Part shown: one piece after another, positions 56,305 to 64,000 of the stretch
How the letters are laid out: the number at the start of each line of letters is the position of its first letter
Numbering within the stretch: position 1 is the first letter of the stretch
Assembly (NCBI RefSeq): GCF_018409545.1
Contig: NZ_AP024563.1
Span: forward strand, 2,000,755-2,064,754
Length of the DNA stretch: 64,000 nt
Reading direction: 5' to 3'
Origin: Allochromatium tepidum
Lineage (GTDB): Bacteria; Pseudomonadota; Gammaproteobacteria; Chromatiales; Chromatiaceae
Notes under the pieces: model-generated
What the model saw: the letters and a program-made list of their open reading frames with translations, nothing else
Database searches by the model: none
What the model was told of the DNA's origin: nothing
Translations under genes and position numbers: made by a program

Positions 56305-57048
56305 CTAGGTGCGCCGTTGACGCAACGCCTCATAGAGACAGACGCCGGCGGCGACCGATACATTCAGGCTCTCCACCCGGCCGCACATCGGCAGACGCAC
56401 CAGACGATCGCAGCGCTCGCGGGTCAGACGGCGCAGTCCGCTGCCCTCGGCCCCCATCACCAGACCCAGGGGGCCGGTCAGATCGGCGGCATAGAGTTCG
56501 TCGCTCGCTTCGCCCGCTGTGCCGGTCAGCCAGATGCCGCGCTCCTTGAGTGCGTCCATGACCCGCGCCAGATTCGTCACCTGGACATAGGGCAGCGTCT
56601 CGGCGGCACCGCTGGCGACCTTGCACACCACAGGCGTCAGCCCGACCGCGTTGTCTTTGGGTGCGATGACGGCCTGGACGCCGACCGCCTCGGCGGTACG
56701 CAGACAGGCGCCGAGATTGTGCGGATCCTGAACCTCGTCCAAGAGTAGCAGGAATGGCGGCACATCGAGTCGATCGAGCAGCGCCGTCAGGTCGGATTCG
56801 GTGCGCGAGGACGGCACCCGCACCCAGGCGAGCACACCCTGATGATTGACCCCGGCGGCGGCTCGTTCCAGCTCAGCACGCTCGACCTGACGCAGCCGGA
56901 TACCGGCCTCGCGCGCCAGATCCGCCAGTTCCTGCAGGCGCCGGTCACGCCGCAACCGCTCCAGCCAGACCTCATCGACACCCTCGGCGCCGAACTTCAG
57001 CGCCGCGCGGACACTGTGGATGCCCCCGACGGGCGCGCACTCAGTCAT
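56305..57048 (-). CDS. rlmB: 23S rRNA (guanosine2251-2'-O)-methyltransferase
   Basis: 247 aa. SPOUT-fold (TrmH/SpoU) methyltransferase: substrate-binding N-terminal domain (GGIHSVRAAL), then DEVQDPHNLGACLRTAEA, GLVMGAEGSGL and ESLNVSVAAGVCLYE, which form the knot. The start overlaps the rnr stop by eight bases, the usual rnr-rlmB pair. Confidence 0.96.
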   Translation of the reverse strand: MTECAPVGGIHSVRAALKFGAEGVDEVWLERLRRDRRLQELADLAREAGIRLRQVERAELERAAAGVNHQGVLAWVRVPSSRTESDLTALLDRLDVPPFLLLLDEVQDPHNLGACLRTAEAVGVQAVIAPKDNAVGLTPVVCKVASGAAETLPYVQVTNLARVMDALKERGIWLTGTAGEASDELYAADLTGPLGLVMGAEGSGLRRLTRERCDRLVRLPMCGRVESLNVSVAAGVCLYEALRQRRT

Positions 57049-59461
57049 CGTGCTTCACAGCGTTGAACGAACGCTTGCGCTTGGAGCGCGAACGCGATTT
57101 CTTGGGCGCGGACTTGCCGGCATCGGTCATGCCGCCTTTGTCGCTCTTGGCGGCGGCTTCCGAAGTCGGACGCTCGCCCGATGGCCCACCCTGTCGCTTG
57201 CCGCGCTTGGGCTTCGCGTCAGTCGGCACCGGTTCGCCGCCCGGCTTCGGCCAGCGACGTCCGGTCTTGGCCATCGGCTCGGCGAGCACGAAATCGATCT
57301 TGCGGTCATCCAGGTTGACCGACGCCACCTGCACCCGCAGCCGGTCGCCGAGACGATAGACCATGCCGGTGCGCTCGCCATGCAGACGATGACCGATGGG
57401 GTCGAAATGATAGAAGTCGTTGTCGAGCGCCGTGATGTGCACCAGCCCATCGACACGCACCTCGTCGAGTTCGACGAAGATGCCGAACGAATTGACGCCG
57501 GTGATGGTGCCGTCGAACTTCTCGCCCAGCTTGTCCTGCATGAACTCGCACTTGAGCCAGTCCTCGGCGTCGCGCGTGGCCTCATCCGCACGCCGTTCGG
57601 TGCCCGAGCACCACTCGGCGACCTGTTGCAGCTCGGTCTTGGTGTAATCGAGATCCGAGGCCGTACCACCCGCGATCAGGTGCTTGATGAGCCGGTGCAC
57701 GACCAGATCCGGATAGCGCCGGATCGGCGAGGTGAAATGGGTGTAGGCGTCGAAGGCCAGACCGAAGTGACCGGCATTGTCGGTGCTGTACATGGCCTGC
57801 TGCATCGAGCGCAGCAGCACGGTCTGGATCAGACGCCGGTCGGGGCGCTCCTTGATCTGCTCCAGCAACGCGGCATAGTCCGCCGCCGTCGGCTTCTCGC
57901 CGCCCGGCAGCTTCAGCGCCAACTGCGCCAGGAATTCGCGCAGATCGTTGAGCTTTTCCTGACTCGGCAGGTCGTGGATGCGATAGATCCCCGGCAACCG
58001 CTTGCGCTGGAACTGGCGTGCCGCCGCGACATTGGCCGCCAGCATGCATTCCTCGATCATCTTGTGGGCGTCGTTGCGCACCAGCGGCACCACGGATTCG
58101 ATTCGTCCCTGCTCGTTGAACAGGAACTTGGTTTCAGTGGTGTCGAAGTCGATCGCGCCGCGCTCGGCGCGCGCCGCCTGGAGCGCCTTGTAGAGCTGAT
58201 AGAGCTCGTGTAGATGCGGCAGGATCTCGGCGAAACGTTCGCACAGCTCGCCATCGCCGTCGACCACCATGGCCGCGACCTGATCATAGGTCAGCCGTGC
58301 ATGCGAGCGCATCACCGCCTCGAAGAAGCGGGCGCGTGTGACCTGGCCCTCACGGTTGACATAGAGTTCGGCCGTCATGCACAGCCGGTCGACATGCGGA
58401 TTGAGCGAACAGAGTCCGTTGGAGAGCACCTCGGGCAGCATCGGAACGACGCGATCCGGGAAATAGACCGAGTTGCCGCGCGCCTGGGCCTCGCGGTCGA
58501 GCGCGGTGCCGGGGCGCACATAGCTGGAGACATCGGCGATACAGACCAGCAGCTTCCAGCCCTTGGGCTTGCGCTCGCAGTAGACGGCATCGTCGAAGTC
58601 GCGCGCATCGGCCCCGTCGATCGTCACCAGCGGCAGATGACGCAGATCGACACGCCCGGCCTTGGCCGCCTCCGGCACCTCCTCGGTCAGACCCGCGATC
58701 TCGGCCATGACCTCATCCGGCCACTCGACCGGCAGGTTGTGGGCGCGGATGGCGATGTCGGTCTCCATGCCGGGGGCCAGATGATCGCCGAGCACCTCGC
58801 GAATGCGGCCGATCGGCTGGGTGCGCTGGGTCGGCTGATCCGTGATGTCGGCCACCACGATCTGCCCCTGCTCGGCACCGGCGAGCCGGTCGCTGGGGAT
58901 GATGATGTCATGGGTGAGCCGCTTGTGATCCGGCACCACGAAACCGACGCCACTCTCTTTATATAGGCGTCCCACCACGCTATGGGTGTTGCGCTCCAGG
59001 ATCTCGACCAGCGCGCCTTCGAGCCGTCCGCGCCGATCGCGCCCGGCCACCCGCACCACCACCCGATCGCCGTGGAAGAGCGCGCGCATCTCCTTGGGAT
59101 AGAGATAGAGATCGTCCCCGCCCTCGTCGGGCCGCACGAAACCGAAGCCGTCGGGATGCCCGATGACGCGCCCGGCGATCAGGTCGCGGCTGTTGACCGG
59201 ACAGAAGGCGTGATTGCGATTGCGGACCAGTTGGCCGTCGCGGACCATGGCGCCGAGACGGCGTTCGAGCGCGATCAGATCCTGTTCATCGGAGAGCGCG
59301 AGTGCGGCGGCGATCTCGTCGAACGCGAGCGGCGCGCCGTGATTGGCCAGGGTTTCGAGGATGAATTCCCGGCTCGGGATGGGGTTGGCGTACTTCCGCG
59401 CCTCGCGTTGGCGATGGGGGTCCGCGCTCTTGGCAGGTGTGGCTGATCGGCGTTTGGTCAC
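57041..59461 (-). CDS. rnr: Ribonuclease R
   Basis: 806 aa. 3'-5' exoribonuclease that degrades structured RNA. N-terminal HTH (KYANPIPSREFILETL), cold-shock domains, RNB catalytic domain with IDGADARDFDDAVY, an S1 domain near 640-720, and a basic Lys/Arg/Ser-rich tail. The start is GTG 59461 without a clear Shine-Dalgarno; alignment to KYANPIPSRE supports it. Cotranscribed with rlmB. Confidence 0.97.
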   Translation of the reverse strand: MTKRRSATPAKSADPHRQREARKYANPIPSREFILETLANHGAPLAFDEIAAALALSDEQDLIALERRLGAMVRDGQLVRNRNHAFCPVNSRDLIAGRVIGHPDGFGFVRPDEGGDDLYLYPKEMRALFHGDRVVVRVAGRDRRGRLEGALVEILERNTHSVVGRLYKESGVGFVVPDHKRLTHDIIIPSDRLAGAEQGQIVVADITDQPTQRTQPIGRIREVLGDHLAPGMETDIAIRAHNLPVEWPDEVMAEIAGLTEEVPEAAKAGRVDLRHLPLVTIDGADARDFDDAVYCERKPKGWKLLVCIADVSSYVRPGTALDREAQARGNSVYFPDRVVPMLPEVLSNGLCSLNPHVDRLCMTAELYVNREGQVTRARFFEAVMRSHARLTYDQVAAMVVDGDGELCERFAEILPHLHELYQLYKALQAARAERGAIDFDTTETKFLFNEQGRIESVVPLVRNDAHKMIEECMLAANVAAARQFQRKRLPGIYRIHDLPSQEKLNDLREFLAQLALKLPGGEKPTAADYAALLEQIKERPDRRLIQTVLLRSMQQAMYSTDNAGHFGLAFDAYTHFTSPIRRYPDLVVHRLIKHLIAGGTASDLDYTKTELQQVAEWCSGTERRADEATRDAEDWLKCEFMQDKLGEKFDGTITGVNSFGIFVELDEVRVDGLVHITALDNDFYHFDPIGHRLHGERTGMVYRLGDRLRVQVASVNLDDRKIDFVLAEPMAKTGRRWPKPGGEPVPTDAKPKRGKRQGGPSGERPTSEAAAKSDKGGMTDAGKSAPKKSRSRSKRKRSFNAVKHDD

Positions 59462-59500
59462 TATAGAGGAGTCGTTGCGAATAAAGTTGTTAGTGTACCC

Positions 59501-59529
59501 TTGACAGGGTCATCCTGTCTCACTAATAT
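59501..59529 (+). promoter_or_regulatory. Strong sigma-70 promoter of tRNA-Leu
   Basis: Consensus TTGACA (59501-59506), 17-base spacer, TAATAT (59524-59529), then a GC-rich GCGCG discriminator, as in stringently controlled stable-RNA promoters. Start about 40 bases before the tRNA. Confidence 0.85.
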
Positions 59530-59578
59530 GCGCGTCTCCACTGGGGGCGAGGCCAAAAAGCCGAAGCAAACAGTGACT

Positions 59579-59665
59579 GCCGAGGTGGCGGAATTGGTAG
59601 ACGCGCATGGTTCAGGTCCATGTGGGCGAAAGCTCGTGGAGGTTCGAGTCCTCTCCTCGGCACCA
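59579..59665 (+). tRNA. tRNA-Leu (anticodon CAG)
   Basis: 87 nt with encoded CCA and a long variable arm, class II. Acceptor GCCGAGG pairs with CCTCGGC; the anticodon loop TTCAGGT gives CAG (codon CUG); T loop GGTTCGAGTCC. Confidence 0.97.
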
Positions 59666-59693
59666 AAGATTCCGCAATCACCCACGAGGGTGA

Positions 59694-61151
<1,458 letters not shown>

Positions 61152-61177
61152 GATCCGGGCAAGGCGCGGACGGGCCT

Positions 61178-61510
61178 TCAGAGACGCGCCAACGCCTCAT
61201 CGAGACCCTCGTAACAAGGCATGAGGGTCTCGAAGCCGCTGATCTTGAGCACTTCACGGATCTGCTCGTTGGCATTGCAGAGTCCGAAGGCGCCACCCAC
61301 CTGTTTGATCTGCTTGGTGGCCTTGAGCAGCACGCGCAGACCGGCGCTGGAGATGTAGTCGGTGGCGCCGAAATCCATCAGGATCCGGCTCTCGCCCTGA
61401 TCGATGGCCTGCATGATGAATTGCTCGGCCTCGGGCGAAGCCTGGGTATCCAGACGCCCCCTGGGCATGACCACCAGTACGCCGGCGTTCTTGTTCGACT
61501 CGATACTCAT
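61178..61510 (-). CDS. STAS-domain anti-sigma factor antagonist-like protein
   Basis: 110 aa from ATG 61510. Single STAS domain ([23 protein letters not shown]), with the phosphorylatable serine of SpoIIAA-type proteins in [11 protein letters not shown]. It would bind a partner kinase, anti-sigma factor or phosphatase; none is nearby, so the signalling partner is unknown. Convergent with purB, 26 bp apart. Confidence 0.88.
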   Translation of the reverse strand: MSIESNKNAGVLVVMPRGRLDTQASPEAEQFIMQAIDQGESRILMDFGATDYISSAGLRVLLKATKQIKQVGGAFGLCNANEQIREVLKISGFETLMPCYEGLDEALARL

Positions 61511-61745
61511 CTGTGTTTGGATTCCTTGGGGATCGATGGTTGAAGCAGATGGGCCGGAATCATACCGAAATCCAGGTTCCCCGCATCGATCTATCAAGCC
61601 GTGCGCGCCCCGAACCGGTCCCGGAGCTCGACCGGCGGCTAGAACGGCAGAGCATCGACGGGCGTCCGGACCGCCTGCGACAGGCCAAAAACCCTACTTT
61701 GGCTCTCTGTTTCAATCCGACATCATCGCTTATCCTCCCAATACC

Positions 61746-62711
61746 ATGACTGCGACCCAACACGCTCTCCATATCGAACTCGCCAACCCACGCGGTTTCT
61801 GCGCCGGCGTCGACCGCGCCATCGCCATCGTCGAGCGCGTACTCGAACGCTATGGCGCGCCCATCTACGTCCGCCACGAAGTCGTCCACAACCGCTTCGT
61901 CGTCGACGGACTGCGCGAGCGCGGCGCCATCTTCATCGAGGAACTCGACGACGTACCGAACGACGCCATCCTGGTCTTCAGCGCCCACGGCGTGCCCCAG
62001 AGCGTGCGTCAGACCGCCGAGGCACGCGGTCTGCGGGTGTTCGACGCCACCTGCCCGCTCGTCACCAAGGTCCATCTGGAAGTCGCGCGCCACTGCAAGA
62101 ACGGCGTGAGCGTGGTGCTCATCGGTCATCGCGGCCACCCCGAGGTCGAGGGCACGCTCGGCCAGTTCGTCGAGGCCGCCGACGGCGCCGCCATACATCT
62201 GGTCGAGAAGGCCGCCGATGTCGAATCACTGACCGTCGCCGATCCCGAACGGTTGGCCTATGTCACCCAGACCACGCTGTCGATGGACGACAGCCGCGAG
62301 ATCATCGCCGCACTCCAGGCCCGCTTCCCGGCGATCCGGGGGCCGAAGAAGAGCGACATCTGCTACGCCACCCAGAACCGCCAGGACGCCATCCGCGATC
62401 TGGCCCAGCGCTGCGACCTGATGCTGGTGGTCGGCTCGCCGAACAGTTCCAACTCCAACCGGCTACGCGAGCTGGCCGAGAAACAGGGCTGCGCCGCCTA
62501 TCTGATCGACGGTCCCGAAGACATCAGGCGCGACTGGCTGAGCGGTCGTGCGCGCATCGGCTTGACCGCCGGTGCATCCGCCCCCGAGATCCTGGTCGAG
62601 CGCGTGATCGCCCAGCTCAAGGACTGGGGCGCCGGCGAGATCGTCGAACAGGATGGCATCCGCGAGCAGGTCGTCTTCGCACTGCCGCGCGAACTGGCGC
62701 AAGACTCTTAG
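61746..62711 (+). CDS. ispH: 4-hydroxy-3-methylbut-2-enyl diphosphate reductase
   Basis: 321 aa from ATG 61746 (upstream frame unconserved). Last step of the MEP isoprenoid pathway. Iron-sulfur ligands: Cys19 in [13 protein letters not shown], the cysteine of [11 protein letters not shown], and that of [21 protein letters not shown] and the TAGAS-type motif [11 protein letters not shown] are also present. thiO follows 14 bp later. Confidence 0.97.
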   Translation: MTATQHALHIELANPRGFCAGVDRAIAIVERVLERYGAPIYVRHEVVHNRFVVDGLRERGAIFIEELDDVPNDAILVFSAHGVPQSVRQTAEARGLRVFDATCPLVTKVHLEVARHCKNGVSVVLIGHRGHPEVEGTLGQFVEAADGAAIHLVEKAADVESLTVADPERLAYVTQTTLSMDDSREIIAALQARFPAIRGPKKSDICYATQNRQDAIRDLAQRCDLMLVVGSPNSSNSNRLRELAEKQGCAAYLIDGPEDIRRDWLSGRARIGLTAGASAPEILVERVIAQLKDWGAGEIVEQDGIREQVVFALPRELAQDS

Positions 62712-62725
62712 ATAGGGGAAACCTG

Positions 62726-63811
62726 ATGCGGGATGTTCTGGTCATCGGCGGCGGCATCATCGGTCTGCTGACCGCGCGTGAACTGCACCTCTCGGGCGCC
62801 GAGGTGACGCTGATCGAGATGGGTGAGACCGGGCGTGAGTCCTCCTGGGCCGGCGGCGGCATCGTCTCGCCGCTCTATCCCTGGCGCGCGCCCGAGCCGA
62901 TCACGGCCCTGTCACGCTGGAGCCAGGGCGTCTATCCCGCGCTGACCACACAGCTCCTCGACGAGACCGGGATCGATCCCGAGTTCACGATCAACGGCAT
63001 GCTGGTCCTGGACGACGAGGATCTCGACCAGGCACTCGACTGGGGCGCGCGCCACGGCCAGCCGATCGAAATCCTCCAGGAACCGGCGCCGCACGCGATC
63101 GAGCCCGAACTGGGGCCGCGTCCGGCGCGTGCCCTGCACCTGCCCGGCATCGCTCAGCTACGCCCGCCCCGGCTGTCGAAAGCGGTCCGGCGCGCACTCG
63201 AAAAGCGTATCGATCTGCGCGAACGCGAGGAGGTGTGCGAACTGCTGGTCGAGCAGGGCCGGGTGCGTGGCGTGCGCACACCCAAGGGTCAGGTCGAAGC
63301 CAAGCGCATCGTCATCTGTGCCGGCGCCTGGACCGCCAAGCTGCTCGAACAACTGGGCACGCCGCCGGACATTCGGCCGGTACGGGGTCAGATGCTCCTG
63401 TTCCATGCCAAGCCGGGTCAGATCAATCACATCACACTGCACGCCGGTCGGTATGCCATTCCGCGCCGCGACGGGCGTGTGCTCTTCGGCAGCACACTCG
63501 AACACGCCGGATTCGTCAAACGCACCACGGCCGAGGACAAGGAAGCCCTCTACCACGACGCCATCGACCTCTTCCCCGTGCTCAGACGCACGCCGATCGA
63601 GGATCACTGGTCGGGATTGCGTCCCGGTTCGCCGAGCGGGATCCCCTACATCGGCGCCTATCCGGGGATCGAAGGGCTGTATTTCAACGCCGGGCATTTC
63701 CGCAACGGCTTGGTCATGGGACCGGCCTCGGCACGGCTCATGGTCGATGTCATGCTCGGTCGCGAGCCGATTATCGACCCGGCACCCTATGCGTTGAACG
63801 CCGGTCGCTGA
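62726..63811 (+). CDS. thiO: Glycine oxidase ThiO
   Basis: 361 aa. FAD-dependent amine oxidase (DAO family): VLVIGGGIIGLLTARELHLSG, ESSWAGGGIVSPLYPW, CAGAWT and the C-terminal NAGHFRNGLVMGPA. Oxidises glycine to iminoglycine for the thiazole of thiamine in aerobes. It is only 14 bp after ispH, so probably co-transcribed. No TPP riboswitch is visible. Confidence 0.93.
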   Translation: MRDVLVIGGGIIGLLTARELHLSGAEVTLIEMGETGRESSWAGGGIVSPLYPWRAPEPITALSRWSQGVYPALTTQLLDETGIDPEFTINGMLVLDDEDLDQALDWGARHGQPIEILQEPAPHAIEPELGPRPARALHLPGIAQLRPPRLSKAVRRALEKRIDLREREEVCELLVEQGRVRGVRTPKGQVEAKRIVICAGAWTAKLLEQLGTPPDIRPVRGQMLLFHAKPGQINHITLHAGRYAIPRRDGRVLFGSTLEHAGFVKRTTAEDKEALYHDAIDLFPVLRRTPIEDHWSGLRPGSPSGIPYIGAYPGIEGLYFNAGHFRNGLVMGPASARLMVDVMLGREPIIDPAPYALNAGR

Positions 63812-63887
63812 ACGGTGCTGGAAGCTGACAGCCGTCTATCAAGTGTCCGACAATGGCCGGCACGACAGATCACTCGGACTTGCCGCC

Positions 63888-64000
63888 ATGCCTGATGCGA
63901 AGCGACCACTACCGATCAGCATTCAGACCTTCCGCAAACTGCGCGAGGGTGGTTTCTGCTATGTGGATAAAACCGCGCACATCGCCACCCTGACGCAAGA
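63888..64000 (+). CDS. AAA-ATPase-like / PD-(D/E)XK (DUF1703) protein, 5' end only
   Basis: The last 113 bases start at ATG 63888 and read MPDAKRPLPISIQTF, then RKLREGGFCYVDKTAHIATL. The IGIQ/ISIQ-F-LREGGxxYVDKT pattern is the N-terminus of the AAA-ATPase-like plus PD-(D/E)XK (DUF1703) family, proteins of unknown function often present in many copies per genome and possibly mobile. Truncated by the window end. Confidence 0.8.
   Translation, partial: MPDAKRPLPISIQTFRKLREGGFCYVDKTAHIATLTQ

Noticed and set aside
54496-56748. 750-codon frame opposite purL and rlmB
   Set aside because: It spans two well-identified minus-strand genes and resembles no protein.

Overview
This window is high-GC bacterial chromosome (GC roughly in the mid-60s percent by eye), densely packed with housekeeping genes. 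Two gene orders place it in the Gammaproteobacteria. One is rpoE-rseA-rseB-rseC-degP-lepA-lepB-DUF4845-rnc-era-recO-pdxJ with divergent nadB, the order known from Pseudomonas (algU-mucABCD region). The other is MTA deaminase / mtnA-gyrA-serC, also a Pseudomonas arrangement. Protein style and composition suggest a purple sulfur bacterium (Chromatiales), but that family-level placement is an inference.

Layout. 1-10754: miaB (its 3' end lies outside the window), serC, gyrA, an EAL phosphodiesterase and mtnA on the minus strand, then MTA/SAH deaminase and psd on the plus strand. 10756-14541: a YkgJ-type cysteine-cluster protein, a uvrA remnant, and a small plus-strand cluster (periplasmic c-type haem protein, unknown protein, FAD oxidoreductase, CreA). 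14654-22927: minus strand, rlpA and the stress set prkA-yeaH-spoVR with an L,D-transpeptidase joined at its end. 23367-27231: ilvA, a nucleotide-sugar dehydrogenase and a UDP-glucuronate epimerase. 27493-40000: an isochorismatase-like hydrolase, then the long sigma-E / lepA / rnc-era / pdxJ / waaA run read from 39913 down to 28064. 40096-44045: nadB, an IS1595-family element, a DUF3775 gene and dapB. 44067-50414: an RND efflux pair and an acyl-CoA synthetase. 50459-64000: tRNA-Gly, mutY, yggX, tRNA-Val, purL, rlmB, rnr, tRNA-Leu, purB, a STAS protein, ispH, thiO and the start of a DUF1703-type gene.

The most unusual content is two in-frame inteins about 12 kb apart. GyrA carries a 189-residue mini-intein at Gly110/Ser111, eleven residues before the catalytic tyrosine and not at the mycobacterial Tyr/Thr site. 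SpoVR carries a 406-residue intein with a LAGLIDADG-type endonuclease region whose first motif has lost its acidic residue, plus an embedded transposase-like helix-turn-helix. The IS1595-family element (41722-42756, perfect 8-bp target duplication) landed exactly at the nadB stop codon and supplies a replacement stop, so NadB gains three residues and stays intact.

Regulatory sites that can be read include good sigma-70 promoters for all three tRNAs, strong intrinsic terminators after tRNA-Val and tRNA-Leu, a probable sigma-E promoter of rpoE, and a palindromic operator in the promoter of the efflux operon. No CRISPR array, rRNA gene or prophage was seen.
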